Shown here in pieces: positions 54,151 through 64,000 of a stretch of DNA of 64,000 nucleotides. Source of the DNA: Symsagittifera roscoffensis (taxonomy: Eukaryota; Xenacoelomorpha; Acoela; Convolutidae); contig NC_087062.1 of the NCBI RefSeq assembly GCF_963678635.1, positions 14,430,670 to 14,494,669 on the forward strand, given 5' to 3'. The notes under the pieces are model-generated. The model was not told the origin of the DNA and ran no database searches. It saw only the letters and a program-made list of their open reading frames with translations. The first letter of the stretch is position 1; each line of letters starts with the position of its first letter. Position numbers and translations under genes: made by a program.

Positions 54151-55289
54151 TTTTTAAAGATTAACAGCAGCAGATTGCTCTTAAAGTAGCACAGAATCTG
54201 TAGACTAAAGCAATCAGTGCAAAAAAATTTTATGCATTTTTATTTGAAAATCAAATTGTTTCATTTTTTTGCCAGTTTCGGGGTACAAACAGGGAATTTG
54301 ATTATGCTGAAAAGTGGCCTTCCACCCAATTTGGCATCCACTCACCTCATCAGTCTGAATAGGGTAAAATTTCTGACACAGAAGAAAAACAGAGCTTCGC
54401 AACAGCTGCAATGATACAACAAACTTAGCCACTAAAATGTTCGGAAAATATCACTGAACTAAAGTAAAACAGAAGAAAACAAGTAACCTTTTTTGAACGT
54501 CAAATGGCCTGTATCACCTTGAGAATTTCTCAATTTCAATAATATTTTCTGATAAACACTTGTTTCATAAAACTATCCCAAATACAAAAAACTGGATTTT
54601 TTTATCAGCTGATAAATCTTAAAATTCAATTCGACTTTCGAACATTAAAGTTATTCACATTTTCGTCATTCCAAATTTCTTAATTAGAGATCACTATTTG
54701 CCTCCCTTTTAGCAAGAAATTTGAATTGAACTTAGGAACTTAAAAGTCATCCCGCAATCAAGATCTCAATTTGATCAAATTGTCTGCACGGCAGATAAAC
54801 TTAAAACAGAAATCACCTTTAATACGCTTTCAGGCTCTTTTTGGATGATCCCCCGCCGTTCCTTTTCTGCCCTTCAAATCTTCTCTTTAACTCAAACCAC
54901 AATATCAACATATGCATCGAATTTGTTTCAAACGCAGTTGAAACGGTGGCGGGAAAATTTCTCCCGAGTATATAATATAGTTCCTACCTTCATTTCGAGA
55001 GATGTCAGAAAAAATTGAAATAAAAGTCCTTAGTGCGCAGAGAATGATGTACTTGGTTTTGGTTTTTTAGCTAAAAAAGACAAAAAAAAACAAAAACAAT
55101 CACTGCTGAAAAAATTGCTTGATTTAACATAAGAAATTTTAATTCTCAATTTCATAAAAAAAGATTCCTAGTCAGCTCAATTTGGAACAAAATCTTTCAT
55201 GTCGAATTTTTAGAGAAAATAAACTAAAACAAGCTGTGTACTTGGGCTAAATAAAAAGGAAAAAACGATTTCAAAAAATGACGATTTTG

Positions 55290-55950
55290 TTTGCGGTTAA
55301 CAGTTTGTTGTTCCGAACATTGAAAATGAAAAGGAACTTTGTATTCGGGTGTTTTAGTTTTTTTTCTTTTTGTTTTCCACGCAAAATCAGGAAACACAAA
55401 CAATCATCGGACTGGATTGAGTGATATATCATAATAAAGCCCTTACAGACGTGATTCAAACCACGTCGAACCACAAATTTGTGAACCAGTTTCAAGAAAA
55501 ACCGGTTTGAACTTTTTGATTTTTCGTCTTATTTCGAGCGAATAAAGCGAGCGAGCAGTCTTATTATGGCTTAAAAGCTTATAATAGCTGAATTTAAAAT
55601 GTAAAAACTTAGTTTTACTTGGGTAACGTTAGTTTAATTTGAGCATTTTAACGCCTTTTGGAATCATAAGGTTCGAAAATTCAAAAAACTGCAATAAACT
55701 TAAAAAGCTTTTTTTTCATTTTTTGTTCGTTTTTCTAATTTTTCTTGAAAAATTGTTTTTCAATTTGCTTATCATAGTATGGCTGTCGAATAAAACCGAT
55801 TCCTAAATTTTGAACCCCAATTTTTTGTACCTAAAATACCTAATCCACGACGTCGAAAAAAAAACGATAATAATTTGAAATAACTTTGGGGTATCTTTTA
55901 AGACTATGTTCGGAACATCCTGTGCTACTTGCACAGTAACCGGTTATCCT
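55290..55950 (-). repeat. Family B repeat, duplication unit 1, copy b (longest)
   Basis: Reverse orientation, running from TTCCGAACATTGAAAATG through GAACTTTGTATTCGGGTG, the ACGCAAAATCAGG block, ATCATCGGACTGG, AAGCCCTTACAGACGTG and AAACCGGTTTGAAC to GGAACATCCTGTGCTACTTG and AACCGGTTATCCTTG. It recurs at about 59842-60500 in unit 2. Confidence 0.65.
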
Positions 55951-56044
55951 TGTTTACATTTTTCTTCACTACATTACCGTATGTCTTGGCTCGAAAACAA
56001 AATTAAATATTCGAAGGACATGTTAAATTTTGAGAAAAACCAAA

Positions 56045-56380
56045 TCAAAACAAGGATAGCCGGTTACTGTGCTTTTTGAAAGTTTTTGAATTCTAAGATG
56101 AAGCTGAAAACTCCAAAAACTAAGTTCATTAGAATAAATCTTAAATTTCAAGTCTTAAATTAAGCATAAATAAGCTAATACAAGCACGCTCACTCGCTCG
56201 AATTAAAACAAAACAATCAAATATTACAAACCGGTTTTTCTCGACACAGAGAAAACTTTTCAACATTTTTTTTCTGATATCATTCGAATCACGACTAAAG
56301 GGGCTTTCATATGATATATCAATCGACTCGATCATACGTTAACTTGTGATATCTGATTTTGCATTTTTTGCACGTTTTGT
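56045..56380 (+). repeat. Family B repeat, duplication unit 1, copy c
   Basis: Starts AACAAGGATAGCCGGTTACT, the inverse of the end of copy b, and continues with CGCTCACTCGCTCGAA, ACCGGTTTTTCTCGACAC, ATTCGAATCACGAC and TATGATATATCAATCGAC. Copies b and c therefore face each other. It recurs at about 60595-60925 in unit 2. Confidence 0.6.
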
Positions 56381-56952
56381 GATGAAATGATTTGGAGAAA
56401 ACAGGAAACAAGGTACATTCGACAGTCACTGTACAAAGGCAAATCGAGTAAGGGTTTTTATCGAAAAAGGATAAAAAACAAAAATAAAAAAAAATCATTT
56501 TATCTGTCGTTCATTTTGTCTGTTTATATCATTTTTTGTTATTTCATGATCAGCTCAACGAAAAAGAGTTCAATTACCTTTCGATTTGAATTACTTAACT
56601 CAAAATATATATTTCAAGTTTCAAATCAAATAAAGTATAGATAAAATTCAATTTTCTTTAAGGAAACTGTTTGGTCAATTTTTTTTTGGTTTGAGGCAGT
56701 AGCAGAGTTAATGCTGCCCACAATTTTTCAGCTGCTGGACTCAAATCAACATTGCTTTAAATACTTGAGAATCCCAGCATTGAGCAGCCTTGTCTGTTGA
56801 TACAGCTATTTTCGTGAATAACTTATCTCAAGATATGTGATTGAGAGGTAATTTTTAGTCGTCTACTCATACTAGCCCCAGCAGTTTCAAAAAGAAAAAC
56901 TAGCCAACATACAAAAGGAAAAGGGTCAATGAAACCAATAAGACAAACGAAG

Positions 56953-57677
56953 AAAATGTGGAAATCGAGACAAGCGTAAAAAATCAATAGTAGCCTTTTT
57001 CGATATCTTCAAAGTTTTCCATCTTCAGCGGCCTCATCTCATTTTCTGTCGGCCAGTTTGCCATGCTGTGCTCTGAATCTCCGTTGTGTTCATCATGGAT
57101 GCTATAGTAAAGTTTTTGAGGCCAGTGATTCTTGGTCGGTAGGTGCGAGCTCATATAAGAAAACAATTCTGAACATTCAAATAACTTAAAATGAGATATT
57201 TTTTTTGAAGATCGAATGGTGAAACTTTGAAGAGAAAAACATATTCAACCGACAACATATTCTTTGAAGATTGAATGGTGAAATTTTGAAGACAAAAAAA
57301 ATTCAACAGACAAATGAAAAAAAATCGATGAAGTCAAGGAGACAAAAAAATGATTTTATCGATTTTTTTTTCATTTGTGTTGAATATGTTTTTTTCATCA
57401 AAGTTTCACCATTCGATCTTCAAAGAAAATTATCTCATCTTAAATTATTTGAATGTTCAGAATTGTTTTCTTATATGAACTCGCACCTCCCGACCAAGAA
57501 TCACTTGCCTCAAAAACTTTACTATAGCATCCATGATGAACACAACGGAGATTCAGAGCGCAGCATGGCAAGCTAGCCGACAGAAAATGAGATGGGGCCG
57601 CTGAAGTTGGAAAATTTTGAAGATATCGAAAAAGACTACCATTGATTTTTTACGCTTGTCTCGATTTCCACATTTTC
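56953..57677. repeat. Long palindrome of about 725 bp (duplication unit 1)
   Basis: The left arm starts AAAATGTGGAAATCGAGACA and the right arm ends CTCGATTTCCACATTTT. The centre is near 57342, with ATGAAAAAAAATCGAT and ATCGATTTTTTTTCAT on its two sides. The left arm has an extra local copy of the GAAGATTGAATGGTGAAA block. The arms differ at about one base in ten to twenty. Both arms contain the same short frame (SHLPTKNH.PQKLYYSIHDE), but most differences change the amino acid and the right arm has a stop, so no coding function is inferred. A foldback element is likely. Confidence 0.85.
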
Positions 57678-57900
57678 AATTTCCCCCACTTGGTACTATT
57701 TTGAGATATCCATTTTTGGCTGACGACCCCTAAAATTTTTCTAAAGGCGCCAATATATACTAATTTTGAGGGGGGAGCGCGCGCCGAAAACGTGATTTTT
57801 TGGTCAAAACTTTCCAAAAAGTTTCTAAAAATTCCTTTCGGCCTGTTTTTTCAAATTTTTGCTTGCGGCGCAGAACATTTGGCTAAAATAGGGTATAACT
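57678..57900 (+). mobile_element. hAT-type MITE (family A), truncated, duplication unit 1
   Basis: Starts within the element at CTTGGTACTATTTTGAG and runs through AGGCGCCAATATATAC, GAGGGGGGAGCGCGCGCC and TTGCGGCGCAGAACATTTGG. Both termini are missing. It directly follows the long palindrome. Confidence 0.75.
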
Positions 57901-60900
57901 TAAGCACAAAAAAAACTATTATAACATTTTATTTGTAACTTACCTGTTCTTCAAAAATCACTGATTTGTCTTGATTACTAACAAATGCAATAAATTCAGC
58001 TCTTTCATTTGCAGACGTTTAGTTGAATTCTCTATCTTCCTGATTGGTTGTCTTCGCGCAACTGAGAAATAAACAGATCAAAAATTAAATTAAGAGAATG
58101 AGCCGAACTGAATAAAAGGTAACATGTCCTCCCTAGAGTATCTAGATACTGTAGAAATAAAATAACATAAGAATAAGATTCGTAAACAACTAGAAAAAAT
58201 TTTCAAACAAGCCTCGTTTTTTCTGCGTGAGAACTATACAAACGCGTAGAGCTTTAGTGAGTTACGCATAAAATACTAATTGCCTTCAAAAAACAAATAA
58301 ACGAAAAATGAAAAAAAATTAAAAATTCCAACTTTTTCAAAAATTAAAATTTGTATGAAAAATTGTATGCCCGAGAAAGCATTTAATAAAGCTTCTTCCA
58401 AAACTGGTTTTATTTTTAGTTAAATTCAGTTTATTTTTAGCCTAAATGGAAAAAAAAATATTTATCACGAACGTTACTCGATCGCTTTACTTGCTCGAAA
58501 TAGGACTAAAACTCTAACATAGGTCTCAACATAGGGGGAAAATTTTGGACACGACTGAAAAGACTTTAATATATATCACTCGACGCATTCCAATAATTAC
58601 TTATGGTACCTCATTTTGCGTGGAAAACAAAAAAAACTAAAACACACCGGAATACAAAGTTCCTCAAATTTTTCAAATGATCGGAACAAAAACCGTGGAA
58701 ACTTTTTTAAAGATTAACAGCAGCAGATTGCTCTTAAAGTAGCACAGAATCTGTAGACTAAAGCAATCAGTGCAAAAAAATTTTATGCATTTTTATTTGA
58801 AAATCAAATTGTTTCATTTTTTTGCCAGTTTCGGGGTACAAACAGGGAATTTGATTATGCTGAAAAGTGGCCTTCCACCCAATTTGGCATCCACTCACCT
58901 CATCAGTCTGAATAGGGTAAAATTTCTGACACAGAAGAAAAACAGAGCTTCGCAACAGCTGCAATGATACAACAAACTTAGCCACTAAAATGTTCGGAAA
59001 ATATCACTGAACTAAAGTAAAACAGAAGAAAACAAGTAACCTTTTTTGAACGTCAAATGGCCTGTATCACCTTGAGAATTTCTCAATTTCAATAATATTT
59101 TCTGATAAACACTTGTTTCATAAAACTATCCCAAATACAAAAAACTGGATTTTTTTATCAGCTGATAAATCTTAAAATTCAATTCGACTTTCGAACATGA
59201 AAGTTATTCACATTTTCGTCATTCCAAATTTCTTAATTAGAGATCACTATTTGCCTCTCTTTTAGCAAGAAATTTGAATTGAACTTAGGAACTTAAAAGT
59301 CATCCCGCAATCAAGATCTCAATTTGATCAAATTGTCTGCACGGCAGATAAACTTAAAACAGAAATCACCTTTAATACGCTTTCAGGCTCTTTTTGGATG
59401 ATCCCCCGCCGTTCCTTTTCTGCCCTTCAAATCTTCTCTTTAACTCAAACCACAATATCAACATATGCATCGAATTTGTTTCAAACGCAGTTGAAACGGT
59501 GGCGGGAAAATTTCTCCCGAGTATATAATATAGTTCCTACCTTCATTTCGAGAGATGTCAGAAAAAATTGAAATAAAAGTCCTTAGTGCGCAGAGAATGA
59601 TGTACTTGGTTTTGGTTTTTTAGCTAAAAAAGACAAAAAAAAACAAAAACAATCACTGCTGAAAAAATTGCTTGATTAAACATAAGAAATTTTAATTCTC
59701 AATTTCATAAAAAAAGATTCCTAGTCAGCTCAATTTGGAACAAAATCTTTCATGTCGAATTTTTAGAGAAAATAAACTAAAACAAGCTGTGTACTTGGGC
59801 TAAATAAAAAGGAAAAAACGATTTCAAAAAATGACGATTTTGTTTGCGGTTAACAGTTTGTTGTTCCGAACATTGAAAATGAAAAGGAACTTTGTATTCG
59901 GGTGTTTTAGTTTTTTTCTTTTTGTTTTCCACGCAAAATCAGGAAACACGAACAATCATCGGACTGGATTGAGTGATATATCATAATAAAGCCCTTACAG
60001 ACGTGATTCAAACCACGTCGAACCACAAATTTGTGAACCAGTTTCAAGAAAAACCGGTTTGAACTTTTTGATTTTTCGTCTTATTTCGAGCGAATAAAGC
60101 GAGCGAGCAGTCTTATTATGGCTTAAAAGCTTATAATAGCTGAATTTAAAATGTAAAAACTTAGTTTTACTTGGTAACGTTAATTTAATTTGAGCATTTT
60201 AACGCCTTTTGGAATCATAAGGTTCGAAAATTCAAAAAACTGCAATAAACTCAAAAAGCTTTTTTTTCATTTTTTTTTCGTTTTTCTAATTTTTCTTGAA
60301 AAATTGTTTTTCAATTTGCTTATCATAGTATGGCTGTCGAATAAAACCGATTCCTAAATTTTGAACCCCAATTTTTTGTACCTAAAATACCTAATCCACG
60401 ACGTCGAAAAAAAATGATAATAATTTGAAATAACTTTGGGGTATCTTTTAAGACTATGTTCGGAACATCCTGTGCTACTTGCACAGTAACCGGTTATCCT
60501 TGTTTACATTTTTCTTCACTACATTACCGTATGTCTTGGCTCGAAAACAAAATTAAATATTCGAAGGACATGTTAAATTTTGAGAAAAACCAAATCAAAA
60601 CAAGGATAGCCGGTTACTGTGCTTTTTGAAAGTTTTTGAATTCTAAGATGAAGCTGAAAACTCCAAAAACTAAGTTCATTAGAATAAATCTTAAATTTCA
60701 AGTCTTAAATTAAGCATAAATAAGCTAATACAAGCACGCTCACTCGCTCGAATTAAAACAAAACAATCAAATATTACAAACCGGTTTTTCTCGACACAGA
60801 AAACTTTTCAACATTTTTTTTCTGATATCATTCGAATCACGACTAAAGGGGCTTTCATATGATATATCAATCGACTCGATCATACGTTAACTTGTGATAT

Positions 60901-61499
60901 CTGATTTTGCATTTTTTGCACGTTTTGTGATGAAATGATTTGGAGAAAACAGGAAACAAGGTACATTCGACAGTCACTGTACAAAGGCAAATCGAGTAAG
61001 GGTTTTTATCGAAAAAGGATAAAAAACAAAAATAAAAAAAATCATTTTATCTGTCGTTCATTTTGTCTGTTTATATCATTTTTTGTTATTTCATGATCAG
61101 CTCAACGAAAAAGAGTTCAATTACCTTTCGATTTGAATTACTTAACTCAAAATATATATTTCAAGTTTCAAATCAAATAAAGTATAGATAAAATTCAATT
61201 TTCTTTAAGGAAACTGTTTGGTCAATTTTTTTTTGGTTTGAGGCAGTAGCAGAGTTAATGCTGCCCACAATTTTTCAGCTGCTAGACTCAAATCAACATT
61301 GCTTTAAATACTTGAGAATCCCAGCATTGAGCAGCCTTGTCTGTTGATACAGCTATTTTCGTGAATAACTTATCTCAAGATATGTGATTGAGAGGTAATT
61401 TTCAGTCGTCTACTCATACTAGCCCCAGCAGTTTCAAAAAGAAAAACTAGCCAACATACAAAAGGAAAAGGGTCAATGAAACCAATAAGACAAACGAAG

Positions 61500-62222
61500 A
61501 AAATGTGGAAATCGAGACAAGCGTAAAAAATCAATAGTAGCCTTTTTCGATATCTTCAAAGTTTTCCATCTTCAGCGGCCTCATCTCATTTTCTGTCGGC
61601 CAGTTTGCCATGCTGTGCTCTGAATCTCCGTTGTGTTCATCATGGATGCTATAGTAAAGTTTTTGAGGCCAGTGATTCTTGGTCGGTAGGTGCGAGCTCA
61701 TATAAGAAAACAATTCTGAACATTCAAATAACTTAAAATGAGATATTTTTTTTGAAGATCGAATGGTGAAACTTTGAAGAGAAAAACATATTCAACCGAC
61801 AACATATTCTTTGAAGATTGAATGGTGAAATTTTGAAGACAAAAAATATTCAACAGACAAATGAAAAAAAATCGATGAAGTCAAGGAGACAAAAAAATGA
61901 TTTTATCGATTTTTTTTTCATTTGTGTTGAATATGTTTTTTTTCATCAAAGTTTCACCATTCGATCTTCAAAGAAAATTATCTCATCTTAAATTATTTGA
62001 ATGTTCAGAATTGTTTTCTTATATGAACTCGCACCTCCCGACCAAGAATCACTTGCCTCAAAAACTTTACTATAGCATCCATGATGAACACAACGGAGAT
62101 TCAGAGCGCAGCATGGCAAGCTAGCCGACAGAAAATGAGATGGGGCCGCTGAAGTTGGAAAATTTTGAAGATATCGAAAAAGACTACCATTGATTTTTTA
62201 CGCTTGTCTCGATTTCCACATT
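61500..62222. repeat. Long palindrome of about 720 bp (duplication unit 2)
   Basis: The same palindrome in the second duplication unit, with its centre near 61889 and only a few bases different from unit 1. Confidence 0.85.
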
Positions 62223-62225
62223 TTC

Positions 62226-62450
62226 AATTTCCCCCACTTGGTACTATTTTGAGATATCCATTTTTGGCTGACGACCCCTAAAATTTTTCTAAAGGCGCCA
62301 ATATATACTAATTTTGAGGGGGGAGCGCGCGCCGAAAACGTGATTTTTTGGTCAAAACTTTCCAAAAAGTTTCTAAAAATTCCTTTCGGCCTGTTTTTTC
62401 AAATTTTTGCTTGCGGCGCAGAACATTTGGCTAAAATAGGGTATAACTTA
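62226..62450 (+). mobile_element. hAT-type MITE (family A), truncated, duplication unit 2
   Basis: Second copy of the same truncated element, carried along by the 4.55 kb tandem duplication, with the same end points. Confidence 0.75.
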
Positions 62451-62722
62451 AGCACAAAAAAAACTATTATAACATTTTATTTGTAACTTACCTGTTCTTC
62501 AAAAATCACTGATTTGTCTTGATTACTAACAAATGCAATAAATTCAGCTCTTTCATTTGCAGACGTTTAGTTGAATTCTCTATCTTCCTGATTGGTTGTC
62601 TTCGCGCAACTGAGAAATAAACAGATCAAAAATTAAATTAAGAGAATGAGCCGAACTGAATAAAAGGTAACATGTCCTCCCTAGAGTATCTAGATACTGT
62701 AGAAATAAAATAACATAAGAAT

Positions 62723-63039
62723 TAGCAGCATCTGATTTAACCTTACATTGAAAGGGTCTTTTCTGTTATACAACATAAAACTTCCAAATGGTTAATTGCG
62801 TTTCTTTTTTATTGAAAATCCAAATTTTCTTTTGCGCGAATAAAACTTAACCAATCAGATTCAAGCATTGTGGTCTTATTTTCAAAATAACAAACTAAGC
62901 TATAGTTAATTGGGAAAATGTTAAGAAAACTGATACTTCTTTTGAAGAATTTAGAACTTTCAAGATCCAAAAAAAATCACCAGTTAATGCGCCTTCATTT
63001 TAGCGAATGAATTCCAGGGCGAAGAAGAGCAACTTCTGT
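62723..63039. other. Unique DNA after the tandem duplication: no gene seen
   Basis: AT-rich, short frames only. Confidence 0.6.
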
Positions 63040-63300
63040 CGCGCGGTTGCGACCGTCGCAACTCAAAGCCGGCTCTCGCTTCCTCAAAAAGATATGCGAT
63101 TCATACATAGTATGTTGCGACTTTCCGCAACAAAGAATTTTTCGGCGCGACTTTTATGCAACCAAGAAAACTCTGTACCGCTTTGCCGGACCCACAAAAC
63201 ATATGCTGTCACTTTGCCAGACCAAGAAATTTCTGTGCGACTTAGCGCAACCAAAAAATATGCCGCAACTCTCCACAATAAAAACTCTACACGACTCAGA
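63040..63300 (+). repeat. Decayed minisatellite of about 30-bp units
   Basis: About seven variants of TGCGACTTTGCGCAACCAAG followed by AAATTTCTG, at 63112, 63146, 63176, 63207, 63236 and 63264. It gives chance open frames on both strands. Confidence 0.75.
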
Positions 63301-63610
63301 TGAGATATGACGCAAGTTAGTTTCATGAAAAAATGAGGCAGTATACCGTATGAACAAGGGTAGAAATAGCCGATCTCTGCTGTATCTACTTTCAATTCGA
63401 GCACAAAATCAGATCTCAACTGAAAACCCCTTAAACTAGACAGGGGCTCGTCTAGGAAACAAATTCTGAACGAACCTCGAGCATAATCAAAACTGGTGGA
63501 TCACTGTCAAAACATATCCAAAAAACGTACAAAATAACAAGCCACTCAATGAGAGTATTTTTTTCCAATGTAAGAAAGTATGTAAGTAGATAGAAATTTA
63601 TTTATTTAAT

Positions 63611-63895
63611 TATTGAATGAATGTATGTTTGTATATATGTATGTATATATCTATGTATCTATGAATGCATGTACGTATGTATGTAAATACGTATGTATGT
63701 ATGTATGTATGTATGTATGTATTTATGTATGCATGTATTTATGTATGCATGTATTTATGTATGCATGTATTTATGTATTTATGTATGCATGTATTTATGT
63801 ATGCATATATGCATGTATGTATGTATGTATGTATGTATGTATGTATGTATGTATATTATGTATGTATGTATATAAGTGTGTGTGTATGTTTGCAT
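63611..63895 (+). repeat. GTAT/ATGT tetranucleotide microsatellite
   Basis: Long runs of (ATGT)n with GCATGTATTTATGT variants in the middle. Open frames rich in Met-Tyr-Val-Cys are a by-product. Confidence 0.97.
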
Positions 63896-64000
63896 TTTGT
63901 ATGAATATGTAGATTTAGGGGATTGTTTTTAACGGCATAGCAAAGTGCTCCCTTGGGTAAGGAATTCAGCGGGGCCACCAAGTTTCACTACTATTACAAT

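Larger units (their letters stand above)
53623..58175 (+). repeat. 4.55 kb tandem duplication, unit 1
   Basis: Starts AGATTCGTAAACAACTAG and is collinear with 58176-62722 with only scattered substitutions and one- or two-base indels (more than 99% by eye). It contains three family B copies, a long palindrome (about 56953-57677), a truncated MITE and no gene. The unit begins 268 bp after the dioxygenase stop codon. Confidence 0.95.
58176..62722 (+). repeat. 4.55 kb tandem duplication, unit 2
   Basis: Head-to-tail second copy. It leaves the shared sequence after ATAACATAAGAAT at 62722 and enters unique DNA. Differences include ACATTAAAG/ACATGAAAG, GCTGGACTC/GCTAGACTC and a missing GA in ACACAGAGAAAAC. 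The duplication is recent, or is an assembly artefact of two haplotypes. Confidence 0.95.

Noticed and set aside
54214-54432. Frames repeated at 58767-58985 as a conserved gene pair
   Set aside because: They are identical only because of the recent tandem duplication, and overlap each other on both strands.
56984-57576. Peptide encoded in both palindrome arms as a real gene
   Set aside because: Most differences between arms change the amino acid and one arm has a stop, so there is no sign of selection.
63007-63419. Cysteine-containing frames near 63.1 kb
   Set aside because: They come from a decayed 30-bp minisatellite and are open on both strands.
63613-63912. Met-Tyr-Val-Cys-rich frames
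   Set aside because: Translation of a tetranucleotide microsatellite.

Overview
The window is nuclear DNA of an invertebrate animal. It is AT-rich and has spliced genes with GT-AG introns of 0.2-12 kb, non-LTR and Bel/Pao retroelements, MITE-like repeats, minisatellites and microsatellites, and nothing prokaryotic. The phylum cannot be fixed from the sequence; a marine invertebrate, possibly a tunicate, is only a guess.

Two host genes can be modelled. On the minus strand, 31980 down to 1462, seven exons join with consistent phases into a secreted protein of about 1113 residues: signal peptide, NIDO, an E-set/Ig-like middle region, AMOP, VWD, and a short C-terminal exon that ends in a GPI-anchor-like hydrophobic tail. 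This is the Mesh/SUSD2/MUC4-type domain order without a sushi domain. One single-base frameshift lies in exon 2 (about 24203-24213). On the plus strand, 49413-53355, five exons encode a complete 333-residue Fe(II)/2-oxoglutarate dioxygenase of the isopenicillin-N-synthase-like type with all catalytic residues.

Upstream of the NIDO gene lies a broken paralogous copy of its NIDO region (38230-37620 and 33690-33195, minus). It is split by a 3.9 kb, decayed, nearly full-length non-LTR retrotransposon and still keeps a recognisable 181-bp intron that the working gene lacks.

The introns of the NIDO gene hold most of the mobile DNA of the left half. Intron 6 has an APE-endonuclease non-LTR relic (about 5.9-8.85 kb, plus). 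Intron 3 has a degenerate Bel/Pao LTR element (12951-22462) that carries an extra SGNH-hydrolase-like ORF ahead of gag. That element, and a hAT-type MITE with a perfect 8-bp target duplication, both sit inside an older dispersed repeat (family B). Intron 1 begins with a CA/TG microsatellite beside the 5' splice site.

The right half is repeat-rich: a 2.6 kb 21-bp minisatellite (39838-42412) full of TGAGTCA (AP-1-type) sites and abutting a LINE reverse-transcriptase relic; a 310-bp hairpin (45254-45563); tRNA-derived relics; a decayed satellite of about 160-bp period (47-48.1 kb); a recent 4.55 kb tandem duplication (53623-58175 / 58176-62722), each unit holding a long palindrome of about 725 bp; a decayed 30-bp minisatellite near 63.1 kb; and a GTAT microsatellite at the end.
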